Assembly (NCBI RefSeq): GCF_036416795.1
Contig: NZ_CP143867.1
Location: 5,758,001 to 5,822,000 of the forward strand
Length of the DNA stretch: 64,000 nt
DNA from: Bacteroides sp. MSB163
GTDB lineage: Bacteria > Bacteroidota > Bacteroidia > Bacteroidales > Bacteroidaceae
Direction: 5' to 3'
The notes under the pieces were generated by a model. The model did not search any database and had not been told where the DNA came from. It saw only the letters and a list, made by a program, of their open reading frames with translations. Each line of letters opens with the position of its first letter. The first letter of the stretch is position 1. Position numbers and translations under genes: made by a program. Positions 34,101 to 42,884 of this stretch are shown one piece after another.

Positions 34101-35483
34101 ATGAATAGAAGTATCTTAATATTCTTGCTATGTCTGTGCTGCCTGTCGGGGTGCGGAAATAAACGGCATGGTTCCATGCCCGATGAGGCTGTGGGCGATT
34201 TGCAACAGATAAAAGATAGCGGTGAACTCGTTGTACTGACGCTATACAGTTCTACTTCCTACTTCAACTATCGTGGCCAGGAAATGGGGTTCCAGTACGA
34301 GTTGAGTGAACAGTTTGCCAAAAGTCTCGGGGTAAAACTGCGCGTAGTGGTGGCAAGGAATGTACAGGGACTTATAAAAAAGTTACTGGCAGGCGAAGGA
34401 GACATCATTGCCTACAATGTCCCCATCACGAAGGAATTAAAAGATAGTCTGATCTATTGCGGTGAAGAGGTCATCACACACCAGGTTATTGTGCAACGCG
34501 CAGGCGGGAAGACAAAACCGCTGACGGATGTAACGGAACTGATAGGTAAGGATGTATATGTAAAGCCCGGGAAGTATTACGACCGCCTGGTAAATCTGGA
34601 TAAAGAACTCGGTGGCGGCATCCATATCCACAAAGTGACTAATGACAGCATTTCAGTAGAGGACCTCATCACACAAGTATCCCAGGGAAAGATACCTTAT
34701 ACGGTAGCCGATAATGACGTAGCCAGACTTAACACTACGTATTACCCCAACCTGAATATTAAATTATCCATCAGTTTCGATCAAAGAGCTTCCTGGGCGG
34801 TGCGCAAGGATAGTCCGGAACTGGCAGCTGCCGCTAATAAATGGCATGAAGAAAATATGACTTCTCCCGCCTACACTGCCAGTATGAAGAGATATTTTGA
34901 GATCAGCAAAGCAACTCCACACACTTCTATCCTTTCACTTCGTGAGGGAAAAATCTCGCACTTCGACGAATTATTCAAAAAGTATGCTTCGGAAATAGAC
35001 TGGGACTGGCGATTGCTTGCTTCTCTGGCATATACGGAGTCGAACTTTGATACGACTGCCGTTTCATGGGCCGGAGCCAAAGGGCTAATGCAACTGATGC
35101 CTGCTACAGCACGTGCAATGGGAATGCCTGAAGGAAAAGAACAGAATCCGGAAGAGAGTGTGAAAGCTGCCATAAAATATATCAATGCCACCAGTAAGAG
35201 TTTCTCTTCAGTACCGAAAGAGGAGCGGCTCAACTTCGTACTTGCTTCCTACAATTCGGGTATCGGCCACGTACAGGATGCAATGGCACTGGCTGAGAAA
35301 TATGGAAAGAACAAATATGTCTGGAAAGACAATGTAGAAAACTTCATCTTATTGAAAAGCAATGAAGAATACTTCACCGACCCTGTCTGCAAAAACGGAT
35401 ACTTCCGTGGAATAGAGACATATAACTTTGTGAGGGATATTATGGGGAGGTATGAGACGTATAAGAAGAAGATAAAGAAGTGA
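34101..35483 (+). CDS. mltF: Membrane-bound lytic murein transglycosylase MltF
   Basis: A 460-residue lipoprotein (lipobox CLSGC). The N-terminal domain (about 35-260) is a type 3 solute-binding fold (GELVVLTLYSSTSYFNYRGQ; GFQYELSEQFAKSLG), and the C-terminal domain (about 285-440) is a lytic transglycosylase SLT fold with the catalytic Glu in LAYTESNFDTTAVSWAGAKG and the LMQLMPATA motif. It cleaves peptidoglycan glycan strands with formation of 1,6-anhydro-muramic acid. The last codons are Lys-rich and are followed by an intergenic inverted repeat. Confidence 0.93.
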   Translation: MNRSILIFLLCLCCLSGCGNKRHGSMPDEAVGDLQQIKDSGELVVLTLYSSTSYFNYRGQEMGFQYELSEQFAKSLGVKLRVVVARNVQGLIKKLLAGEGDIIAYNVPITKELKDSLIYCGEEVITHQVIVQRAGGKTKPLTDVTELIGKDVYVKPGKYYDRLVNLDKELGGGIHIHKVTNDSISVEDLITQVSQGKIPYTVADNDVARLNTTYYPNLNIKLSISFDQRASWAVRKDSPELAAAANKWHEENMTSPAYTASMKRYFEISKATPHTSILSLREGKISHFDELFKKYASEIDWDWRLLASLAYTESNFDTTAVSWAGAKGLMQLMPATARAMGMPEGKEQNPEESVKAAIKYINATSKSFSSVPKEERLNFVLASYNSGIGHVQDAMALAEKYGKNKYVWKDNVENFILLKSNEEYFTDPVCKNGYFRGIETYNFVRDIMGRYETYKKKIKK

Positions 35484-35491
35484 AATATGAA

Positions 35492-35546
35492 GTATTAAGT
35501 ATGAAATATGACAATGCAGTACATAGCGCAACTTCATACTTAATAC
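35492..35546. terminator. Palindrome between convergent mltF and metH
   Basis: A perfect 14-bp stem, GTATTAAGTATGAA / TTCATACTTAATAC, with a 27-base loop, between the stops of two converging genes. The right side adds a further CTAATACTT word. It probably acts as a bidirectional terminator. Confidence 0.6.
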
Positions 35547-35556
35547 CTAATACTTA

Positions 35557-38307
35557 TTAAAAGAGTTCCAGCTTATTCTTCTGCGCCTCCTCCAACGAAA
35601 CAGTCTTCGGTGCTTGCGTAACGCTCTTTTCACGCAACCGTTGATATTCTGATCTTAATTTTTCTTTTAATTCTTCTTTGGCTTTCGGATTCATCAAGCG
35701 GGCGGCTACCGTTGCATTCTGCGAGGCATCTTTCAGATGAACCACAGGAGCATGATAGACGGGAGCTATTTTCAATGCCGTATGCAGTCGGGAAGTAGTG
35801 GCGCCACCTATTAATAAAGGAATATCAGCACCTACCTTTTCCAGTTCCATAGCCACGTGTACCATTTCTTCCAATGATGGTGTTATCAGACCACTGAGTC
35901 CAATCATATCCACCTTTTCTTCCAAGGCACGCTGAACAATCGTTTCGGCAGGTACCATCACACCAAGGTCTATAATCTCATAACCATTGCAGGCCATGAC
36001 CACAGAAACGATATTTTTGCCTATATCATGCACATCACCTTTCACCGTGGCAAGCAGGACTTTTCCGGCAGAGGTGGAACTTTCTTGTTTTTCCGCTTCA
36101 ATTACAGGCTGAAGAATGGCAACGGCTTTCTTCATGGTACGGGCTGTTTTCACCACCTGGGGCAAAAACATTTTTCCGGCACCAAAGAGCTCACCTACAT
36201 AGTTCATACCTGACATTAAAGGACCTTCGATGATATCCACTGCTTTCGGATAAAGTTTCAAGGCTTCTGCCAAGTCTTCCTCCAGATAGTCACCAATTCC
36301 TTTTGTCAAAGCATGTTTCAAGCGTTCTTCCACACTTGTTCCATTACGCCATGAAAGAGGAGCAACTTGTTTATCAGTGGCATTACCTTTCTGTTGTTCG
36401 GCAACTGCTTTCAGTTGTTCAGCAGTTTCTATCAAGCGTTCGGCAGCATCGGGACGACGGTTTAAAACCACATCCTCTATACGTTCCAATATATCGGCAG
36501 GGATGTCGGTATAAAGTACAGCCGTAGCCGGATTTACGATCCCCATATCCATTCCTTCACGGATGGCATGATAAAGGAACACCGCATGCATGGCTTCACG
36601 GATATAATTGTTGCCGCGGAAAGAGAATGAAAGGTTGCTAACGCCACCACTGACATGCGCACCCGGCAGATTCTTACGTATCCAACCGGTAGCCCGGATG
36701 AAGTCTACAGCATAATTATTATGTTCGTCCATACCCGTAGCTACGGCAAGGACGTTAGGGTCAAAGATAATATCATGAGGATTAAAGCCCACCTTCTCAA
36801 CCAAAAGCTGATAAGCACGGGCACACACTTCAATCTTACGTTCGTATGTATCCGCCTGCCCTTTTTCATCAAAAGCCATTACTACGGTAGCCGCACCATA
36901 TTGCCTGATCGTGCGGGCATGTTCCAGAAACTTTTCTTCTCCCTCTTTCAGAGAGATTGAATTCACGATGGACTTTCCTTGCAGGCATTTCAATCCGGCA
37001 ACAATTACCTCCCATTTGGAAGAGTCAATCATCACAGGAACGCGGGCAATCTCCGGCTCAGAAGCAATCAGATTGAGGAAAGTAGTCATTTCAGCCTGTG
37101 CATCCAGCAGGCCGTCGTCCATATTTACATCCACCACCTGCGCCCCGTCTTCTACTTGCTGGCGGGCAATGCTGAGGGCTTCATCATATTTCTTTTCATT
37201 AACCAGACGCAGGAACTTGCGGGAACCGGCCACATTGCAGCGTTCTCCCACATTGATAAAGTTCTTCTCAGGAGTCACTTCCAACAATTCCAGGCCGGAA
37301 AGCCAAAGACTTTCGGGTTTCGGAGCAGGAACATGGGGAGCAGCACCGGCTATCAGGGCAGGATATTCGGCAATGTATGCATCGGTCGTACCACAGCAAC
37401 CGCCAATGATGTTTATCAGCCCTTCCTGAATATACTCTTTCACTTCATGCGCCATATCGGCAGGCGTCTGGTCATATTGTCCCAGACTGTTGGGCAACCC
37501 CGCATTGGGGTATGCACTGATATAATAAGGAGCACGGGCAGCAAGCTGTTCCAGAAAAGGTTTCAACTGACGGGCGCCAAAGGAGCAGTTCAAACCTACC
37601 GAAAAGATATTGGCATGCTGAACTGAGGCAAGAAAAGCCTCCAAAGTCTGTCCCGACAGAGTACGTCCGCCTGTATCGGATACGGTAACGGACAGCATAA
37701 CAGGAACTTGAACGCCTGTAGCCTCCATCGCCTCTTCCGCAGCAAAGATAGCTGCTTTGGCATTCAATGTATCGAATATGGTTTCTATCAGCAGAGCGTC
37801 TACTCCACCTTCCAGCAAGGCTTCCATCTGTTCCCGATAGGCATCGGCAAGTTCATCGTAAGTCAGCGCACGCATAGCCGGATTATTCACATCGGGACTC
37901 ATGGAGCAAGTCTTATTGGTAGGTCCGATAGAGCCGGCTACAAAACGTGGTTTATCAGGTGTGGAAAATTCATCGGCTACTTCACGTGCCAGTTTAACGG
38001 CAGCCAGATTCATCTCACGTACATACTCCTGCACATGATAATCGGCCATACTGACACTGGTAGAACTAAACGTATTGGTTTCAATGATATCGGCACCTGC
38101 CATGAGATACTTACGGTGTATATCCTGTATCACATCAGGGCGCGTCAGGCAAAGCAGGTCATTGTTTCCTTTCATTTGCCCGGGGATGCCGGCAAAGCGC
38201 TCCCCCCTGAAGTCTTCCTCCGTTAAGTTGTACCGTTGTATCATGGTGCCCATAGCACCGTCTAAAATAAGGATGCGCTCACGCACCAACTTTTCAATAG
38301 AAACCAT
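35557..38307 (-). CDS. metH: Cobalamin-dependent methionine synthase lacking the reactivation domain
   Basis: A 916-residue enzyme transferring the methyl group of methyl-tetrahydrofolate to homocysteine through cobalamin. Homocysteine domain, about 1-325, has zinc cysteines in GLNCSFGARQL and GGCCGTTDAYI. Pterin domain, about 350-610: INVGERCNVAGSRKF and VPVMIDSSKWEVI. Cobalamin cap and binding domains, about 650-875: GDVHDIGKNIVSVV supplies the cobalt-ligating His. The chain ends SLEEAQKNKLELF, just where E. coli MetH (about 1227 residues) continues into the AdoMet-binding reactivation domain. No remainder lies downstream. Reactivation must be done by a separate protein or not at all. Confidence 0.95.
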   Translation of the reverse strand: MVSIEKLVRERILILDGAMGTMIQRYNLTEEDFRGERFAGIPGQMKGNNDLLCLTRPDVIQDIHRKYLMAGADIIETNTFSSTSVSMADYHVQEYVREMNLAAVKLAREVADEFSTPDKPRFVAGSIGPTNKTCSMSPDVNNPAMRALTYDELADAYREQMEALLEGGVDALLIETIFDTLNAKAAIFAAEEAMEATGVQVPVMLSVTVSDTGGRTLSGQTLEAFLASVQHANIFSVGLNCSFGARQLKPFLEQLAARAPYYISAYPNAGLPNSLGQYDQTPADMAHEVKEYIQEGLINIIGGCCGTTDAYIAEYPALIAGAAPHVPAPKPESLWLSGLELLEVTPEKNFINVGERCNVAGSRKFLRLVNEKKYDEALSIARQQVEDGAQVVDVNMDDGLLDAQAEMTTFLNLIASEPEIARVPVMIDSSKWEVIVAGLKCLQGKSIVNSISLKEGEEKFLEHARTIRQYGAATVVMAFDEKGQADTYERKIEVCARAYQLLVEKVGFNPHDIIFDPNVLAVATGMDEHNNYAVDFIRATGWIRKNLPGAHVSGGVSNLSFSFRGNNYIREAMHAVFLYHAIREGMDMGIVNPATAVLYTDIPADILERIEDVVLNRRPDAAERLIETAEQLKAVAEQQKGNATDKQVAPLSWRNGTSVEERLKHALTKGIGDYLEEDLAEALKLYPKAVDIIEGPLMSGMNYVGELFGAGKMFLPQVVKTARTMKKAVAILQPVIEAEKQESSTSAGKVLLATVKGDVHDIGKNIVSVVMACNGYEIIDLGVMVPAETIVQRALEEKVDMIGLSGLITPSLEEMVHVAMELEKVGADIPLLIGGATTSRLHTALKIAPVYHAPVVHLKDASQNATVAARLMNPKAKEELKEKLRSEYQRLREKSVTQAPKTVSLEEAQKNKLELF

Positions 38308-38325
38308 TTGTATTCAATGATAGAA

Positions 38326-38389
38326 TGGTAATGTGATAAAGTGGTAAAGTGATATTACTCTATCACATTATCACTTTATCACATTACCA
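38326..38389. repeat. Inverted repeat between smpB and metH
   Basis: Arms 38326-38354 and 38361-38389 (29 bases each, 6-base loop) are reverse complements with two mismatches. Each arm contains reiterated TGATAAAGTGGTAAAGTGATA-like words. It fills the 92-base gap between smpB and metH and could end the smpB transcript or separate the two messages. Confidence 0.85.
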
Positions 38390-38399
38390 CGTTAAACAA

Positions 38400-38852
38400 T
38401 TATCTCTTAAACATCCGCGCCATATCGCGTTTATCATCTTTCTCTTTCAACGCTTCGCGCTTGTCGTATTGCTTTTTACCTTTAGCAAGGGCCACCACTA
38501 CTTTGGCAAGCCCTTTTTCATTAATAAACATACGAACGGGAACCATTGTAAAACCGGGGTCTTTTGCTCCACGTGCCAGTTTATCAAGTTCTTTTTTAGT
38601 AAGTAAGAGTTTGCGCTCCCTGCGTGCCGAATGGTTATTATACGAACCGTAGAAGTATTCGGAAATATGCATATTCTTCACCCACAACTCGCCATTGGCA
38701 AAGTAACAGAAGGTATCCACAAGGCTTGCTTTACCCATGCGGATCGATTTAATTTCCGTACCCGTGAGCACAATGCCCGCGGTATAAGTGTCTACCAATT
38801 CGTAATCGAATGTAGCGCGCTTATTTTTTATATTAACAGGAGCTTGTTTCAT
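38400..38852 (-). CDS. smpB: SsrA-binding protein
   Basis: A 150-residue RNA-binding protein that delivers tmRNA to stalled ribosomes. The OB fold is clear: VNIKNKRATFDYELVDTYTA, GIVLTGTEIKSIRMGKASL, and the tmRNA-contacting NNHSARRERKLLLTKKELDKL. The C-terminal tail is basic (KKQYDKREALKEKDDKRDMARMFKR, here split as KKQYDKREALK and DMARMFKR), as required for decoding-centre function. It lies 11 bases downstream of the Yip1 gene in a likely operon. Confidence 0.97.
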   Translation of the reverse strand: MKQAPVNIKNKRATFDYELVDTYTAGIVLTGTEIKSIRMGKASLVDTFCYFANGELWVKNMHISEYFYGSYNNHSARRERKLLLTKKELDKLARGAKDPGFTMVPVRMFINEKGLAKVVVALAKGKKQYDKREALKEKDDKRDMARMFKR

Positions 38853-38863
38853 GATTTCAAACG

Positions 38864-39439
38864 TTAATTAAGCACCATCGTCAGCTTGTTGAATACCAAT
38901 TGGATGAGCATAGGACAGGCAATCAGTAGGATGGAAGAAATGATTGTAAACCGTAACCGGTCTTTTTCTTCTACTTTCATCAACGTGGAAGCCCCCTCCC
39001 ACACCACATACACAATATAGAACTGCAACAGCAATCCGATGATATTAAAGTCCGGCAATATGCCGATAATAATCTGGAGCAAGAAAAGAACAACCAGCGC
39101 ATAGCCCGCAAACTGTTGCGTCAACGGCATGTCACTGTCCATCATAAACATTTTAACGCGCATCCCATTTATGAGATACGCCGCCAAGAAATATCCTCCA
39201 AAGAGGGATACTGCCGCCGCGCAACATTGCGTCATGGCATATTGAAAACTCTCGGGACCGCCCCATCCCTTCGCCAGCAAAGAACCGATGAAGACGGACA
39301 ATCCACATAAACCAATCATAGGATAGACAAAAGCAGTAAATACTTTTCGCCTATCCTCTTCCAAACGAATTTCCTCCCAGGCCTTGGCCGGAGAGGAAAT
39401 CAGTAACATTGCTATATGGAATAATGCTTTATAATCCAA
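38864..39439 (-). CDS. Yip1-family integral membrane protein
   Basis: A 191-residue protein with about five membrane segments. LLISSPAKAWEEIRLEEDRR at the N-terminus precedes the first helix and matches bacterial Yip1-domain proteins; the helices are FVYPMIGLCGLSVFIGSLL, CCAAAVSLFGGYFLAAYL, FAGYALVVLFLLQIIIGIL, IGLLLQFYIVYVVWEGA and FTIISSILLIACPMLIQLVF. Function unknown. One base separates it from the NigD-like gene upstream and 11 from smpB downstream. Confidence 0.8.
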   Translation of the reverse strand: MDYKALFHIAMLLISSPAKAWEEIRLEEDRRKVFTAFVYPMIGLCGLSVFIGSLLAKGWGGPESFQYAMTQCCAAAVSLFGGYFLAAYLINGMRVKMFMMDSDMPLTQQFAGYALVVLFLLQIIIGILPDFNIIGLLLQFYIVYVVWEGASTLMKVEEKDRLRFTIISSILLIACPMLIQLVFNKLTMVLN

Positions 39440-39440
39440 A

Positions 39441-40247
39441 TTATTTAATTGTATATTCCCACACTTGTTCAGTAGCTCCTTCCAAAGAATTCTTCGAAGT
39501 ATTAACCTGACCTACCAACTTAATCTTAGTCGGCTTTTGTTTCGCTTTAGATTGAAATGCATACAGTGCAGAAGTTAATGGATATGCCTTAATCGTGGAA
39601 GTATATGCATCGCGTTTAACCTCCTCCTCACTTGTTTCTGTAATTACATGATTAAGAGTCAAAACAAGTTCTTCATCTCCCTCCTTAATACTTTCTAAAT
39701 CATAAGTAAGTACAAAAGCATGTTTTGCTAACTCTTCTTTTTGCTTTTCATCGCCAGTTACCTGTTTTACCCAATATACAGGTCTTACATACAAATATTC
39801 ATTATCAAAGATAACAGCCGGATCTATATTCACACTCCCTGTCGAGGAAGATACAATACCGGAAAAAGCGTATAAAGCCGAGTTTGCTTTGGTAGATTCA
39901 GAAATACCGGTTGGTCCTTCAGAGCTCTTTGCATTTAAGGCAATCGGTTCAATGCCGTTCCAAACTGTTACATTTATAGAAGGTGCATCAACTGATTGTT
40001 CTTCCGTATTAAATTGGAAATATAGCATATAAAGTTCTCCTACATTAAAAGACGCTGTAGAGGAACCTGATAAAACTAATTTTTGTCCATTAATAGTCTG
40101 AAAAGTGGGAGGATAGAAATTCACACACTTAACAGGAAAAGCATCACTATATATAGGATCACTTTCGCTATTTAAGCATGAAGATAAAGAAACACCCATT
40201 ATTAAGGTAAGGGCAACCATCCAGATTTTTAATTTAGCCATTTTCAT
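39441..40247 (-). CDS. NigD-like lipoprotein
   Basis: From Met at 40245-40247 (MKMAKLKIWMVALTLIMG) the protein has 268 residues with lipobox SLSSC; a start 19 codons upstream lacks signal-peptide logic, and MAKLK two codons in is another option. The N-terminal signal, early YSDAFPVKCVNFYP and two-domain beta-rich layout (second domain around LVLTLNHVITETSEEEV) resemble NigD-family lipoproteins of Bacteroides, named after a bacteriocin locus but widespread. No bacteriocin genes are nearby, so the role is open. Confidence 0.6.
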   Translation of the reverse strand: MKMAKLKIWMVALTLIMGVSLSSCLNSESDPIYSDAFPVKCVNFYPPTFQTINGQKLVLSGSSTASFNVGELYMLYFQFNTEEQSVDAPSINVTVWNGIEPIALNAKSSEGPTGISESTKANSALYAFSGIVSSSTGSVNIDPAVIFDNEYLYVRPVYWVKQVTGDEKQKEELAKHAFVLTYDLESIKEGDEELVLTLNHVITETSEEEVKRDAYTSTIKAYPLTSALYAFQSKAKQKPTKIKLVGQVNTSKNSLEGATEQVWEYTIK

Positions 40248-40544
40248 TGTTCTATAAATATTAGAGTTTGCAAATTTAGATAAAAGAATCGAGTTGCATA
40301 GCACTCTCCTCGTTTTTTCATTGTTTTTAAGAGTAAATGAAATATTAATCTAAATACTGCACCCCTGCCTCCTATTTAACATCAATTCACAAACAGCGTA
40401 ACATCAGAGAAAGGAAAAAGTGTAGTAACCAAACAGTGTACTTGTGGCGAACATCTTCCCAACAGCAGATAAATAGCAATAAAGTTAAAGTAAAACATTA
40501 CTTTGCCTTAACCTTTTTATCACTATGCCTTATTCTAATCTTTG

Positions 40545-40582
40545 TTTTCCAATTGCGGGCTGTTCAGCCCACAATTGGAAAA
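40545..40582. repeat. Inverted repeat with degenerate extra copies
   Basis: 17-base arms TTTTCCAATTGCGGGCT and AGCCCACAATTGGAAAA (one mismatch) around GTTC. Further variants GCCCACAGATGG and GGGCCCATAATTGG follow within 45 bases, so the site looks like a partly multiplied word. Confidence 0.75.
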
Positions 40583-40892
40583 CGGATAGCCCACAGATGG
40601 AAACCAACGGGCCCATAATTGGGGGATAGAGTTTTAGTTTAGACCTAACCACATTTTAAATTAAGGGTATGTACTTTTAGGAGTAAAGGAAAAGAGATCT
40701 TTCTTCAGTCATTTACGGATAAATCCTAAGGAAGAAAGGGAGAAAATACGATTTTGAGAGGAAAAAGCCCTACATTAGAGATAATAAGACCCAAAAATGC
40801 TGCTTTTTCACACAAAATACCTCTATTCAACATTTATCGAATTATCAACTGTCAGACAAGAAGATAAGTCTTTTTTTTGTAAATATTCTACA

Positions 40893-40931
40893 AAAAGTGG
40901 TGTAGATAAACTGTTTATCTACACCACTTTT
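40893..40931. terminator. Perfect 39-base palindrome downstream of the DUF4375 gene
   Basis: AAAAGTGGTGTAGATAAA / TTTATCTACACCACTTTT with a 3-base loop, flanked by T-rich sequence (TTTTTGTAG on the minus strand). It is placed 95 bases beyond the stop of the minus-strand DUF4375 gene. Most likely a terminator, although its symmetry would also suit an operator. Confidence 0.6.
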
Positions 40932-41025
40932 CAGCTTACCTACACATGCCTCCCCCTCCCATCAGCAAAGGGTTTCAGTCACATGGATGTAGGTGTGCAG
41001 ACAAGATTGTCAAAAAACTCTCTTG

Positions 41026-41523
41026 TCAGACGATTTTAGCAAACAGTTCCAGATGTTCATCTACATAACTGGCTACCATAGCTGTGATTCCTTCCTCTTT
41101 CTCCAAAAATTCTTCTTCCAGTTCGTCGAAAGCTTCATATTGCTCGTACATAGCCATAAATTCATCATCTGTACGTTCCCGTTCCAAATCTTCACGATGG
41201 GCATCATAAATCTTTTTAGCTCTATATACCAGTTTGCCGAAATCTTCTGCTCCCCACAGACGCATCACTTTAGCAAACGGATTGGCAAAAATATAACCAC
41301 CATACCCATTCTGTATCAACTGGCAGAAGCCACCATCCATTACTTCATCACGGAATATCCGGTAAGCAAGCAAAGTGTGCTGCTCACCTGTCAGCAACGG
41401 CATGGATTCAGCGGTTAGTTCACCACCTATCACTTCTTTATATCTATCGGTAAATACCTGAATAAAAGTATCCATTCCCTCGCCTGCGGCTTTGCGCAAG
41501 GCGGCATCAGTAATTTCTATCAT
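41026..41523 (-). CDS. DUF4375 (DMP19-like) domain protein
   Basis: A 165-residue soluble acidic protein. LLAYRIFRDEVMDGGFCQLI, then QNGYGGYIFANPFAKV, is the core of the DMP19/DUF4375 domain, usually written GF.Q...N..G....; helices follow (EEFLEKEEGITAMVASYV). The family has no firm function; DMP19 of Neisseria is a DNA mimic that binds a transcription factor. The gene starts 14 bases after the AlbA_2 ATPase gene, so the two proteins are probably made together. Confidence 0.78.
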   Translation of the reverse strand: MIEITDAALRKAAGEGMDTFIQVFTDRYKEVIGGELTAESMPLLTGEQHTLLAYRIFRDEVMDGGFCQLIQNGYGGYIFANPFAKVMRLWGAEDFGKLVYRAKKIYDAHREDLERERTDDEFMAMYEQYEAFDELEEEFLEKEEGITAMVASYVDEHLELFAKIV

Positions 41524-41537
41524 AGTCTTCTTATATG

Positions 41538-42866
41538 TTAAAGTGATTTTTTAAGTAATCTTCCTTTCTGCGTTAAACGATATTTCTGCAAGCGGCTATT
41601 CGGCTTATCAGGTATTGTCATTTCGATAACTTCCGAATCTAAAGCTGCTTTTAAATAAAGCAGACGAAAATTCTCTCTATCAGAGAGTTGCAATTTCTCC
41701 TGCAACTCTTGTCTATTCATTTCTTTATCCAATACTCTTATCAGTTCCCTCACTTGCGGGGTGACTTGCGGGGTGACTTGCGGGGTGACTTTTTCCGTAC
41801 TAGGAAATATCATCCGCAAAAAGTTTTCCGTGAACTTAAAACATTCCTTTCCATAACTTTTTAAAATACGAGGAACACCGGAACCTAAATGCTCAACCAA
41901 ATCCAAGTCTCTAAAAACACGCATTAATTCTTTATTGCGAGGCACAGAGTAGCCTTCAAAGAATTCCTTTTCGGTTATGCCCTGCGGTAAACTACCGAAT
42001 GAGGTGATTTCAATTCTGTCATCAAAAAATTCAAACTTTGGCGGTATTTCCGAAGTATAATCATTGTGAACCATTGCATTTATTACGGCCTCGCGCAAAG
42101 CTACAGGGTTCCAAAGCTTTTTCTCTTCACGTTCTTTAGGAGTAATTTTAGCTAATGTCTTATTCTCTACACCTATTTTATCTAACACTTGCTTCGTAGC
42201 TTTTATTAATGAGCAATAGCCATATTCGTTATTTTCAATCAAGTCCACCCTATCAAGGCCATCGTACTTTGCTACTTTTACAGAAATCCCATTAACATCA
42301 GACAGCAAGTAAGCTACATAATTATAACCACCATCTTCTGTAAGTAATTCAAGATTAGACGCAAAATGCTGATTTAAAGTCTTATTGGCTCCTTCATAGT
42401 ATATTTTAAGCTGTTCAAATGTAAGATTCTGATTGGAAGATCTGATCTTGCCTATAGAATTACAAGTTCGTTTCGCAAAAAGGGACTCGATCATTCTCAC
42501 CGGCATAGGCTCGGCAGCAGTCCCAACGCGAATGAATGTACCCTTTTCTGACATTCCAAGTTTTTTAATGTAATAGGGTTTCTCTGTTCCACTCGCAAAA
42601 GTTATTTTAATTACATCCTTAGAATCAATATTTGCTACAGCCACATCAAACAATCCCATGCAAGAAGGCATAATATTATTCTTCAGACGATCTTTTATTC
42701 TTAACATATCTCCATCGATGTCATCAACACCAATAGGAGTTCCAGTTTTATGAACACCAATATATATCACTCCCCCCTCAAGATAATTTAAAAAAGCTAC
42801 AGCTTCTTTTTCTAAATCATCTGTAAGATACTGCTTATATTCAGTACGATTGGTTTCTGATGTCAT
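41538..42866 (-). CDS. AlbA_2/Schlafen-type ATP-binding putative transcriptional regulator
   Basis: A 442-residue protein. The AlbA_2 (Schlafen) domain occupies about 1-125 (NRTEYKQYLTDDLEKEAVAF, EGGVIYIGVHKTGTPIGVDD). An ATPase-like C-terminal domain of the COG2865 type follows (REAVINAMVHNDYTSEIPPK, FFDDRIEITSFGSLPQGI, VPRNKELMRVFRDLDLVEHL, GSGVPRILKSYGKE). After it come PQVTPQVTPQV repeats and a winged helix (NRQELQEKLQLSDRENFRLL). The family is regarded as regulatory and sometimes defence-linked. A symmetric inverted repeat overlies its promoter, which suggests self-repression. Confidence 0.85.
   Translation of the reverse strand: MTSETNRTEYKQYLTDDLEKEAVAFLNYLEGGVIYIGVHKTGTPIGVDDIDGDMLRIKDRLKNNIMPSCMGLFDVAVANIDSKDVIKITFASGTEKPYYIKKLGMSEKGTFIRVGTAAEPMPVRMIESLFAKRTCNSIGKIRSSNQNLTFEQLKIYYEGANKTLNQHFASNLELLTEDGGYNYVAYLLSDVNGISVKVAKYDGLDRVDLIENNEYGYCSLIKATKQVLDKIGVENKTLAKITPKEREEKKLWNPVALREAVINAMVHNDYTSEIPPKFEFFDDRIEITSFGSLPQGITEKEFFEGYSVPRNKELMRVFRDLDLVEHLGSGVPRILKSYGKECFKFTENFLRMIFPSTEKVTPQVTPQVTPQVRELIRVLDKEMNRQELQEKLQLSDRENFRLLYLKAALDSEVIEMTIPDKPNSRLQKYRLTQKGRLLKKSL
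41755..41792. repeat. 12-base tandem repeat inside the AlbA_2 gene
   Basis: Three near-identical copies of GGGGTGACTTGC (plus strand) encode the PQVT units in the linker between the ATPase and winged-helix domains. A 12-base unit keeps frame when copies are lost or gained, so linker length can vary without breaking the protein. Confidence 0.85.
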
Positions 42867-42884
42867 ATCACTTTCATCTTAAAC

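Larger units (their letters stand above)
40248..41025. other. 778-base non-coding stretch with two strong palindromes
   Basis: No credible gene is seen on either strand. It contains an inverted repeat at 40545-40582 and a near-perfect palindrome at 40893-40931 (separate entries), plus degenerate copies of GCCCACAATTGG between 40580 and 40625. The left part must hold the promoter of the NigD-like gene, and the right part the 3' end of the DUF4375 transcript. Confidence 0.6.

Noticed and set aside
36028..38226. Several long plus-strand open frames opposite metH
   Set aside because: They are the mirror of a GC-rich highly conserved gene; no signal or family match. The same holds for long frames opposite hisD, susC and the YD-repeat gene.
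38308..38399. Cobalamin riboswitch upstream of metH
   Set aside because: The 92-base gap is filled by an AT-rich palindrome and is too short for a B12 riboswitch; no B12-box-like sequence is seen.
41755..41792. CRISPR-like tandem repeat
   Set aside because: The units are only 12 bases, contiguous without spacers, and encode PQVT in frame.
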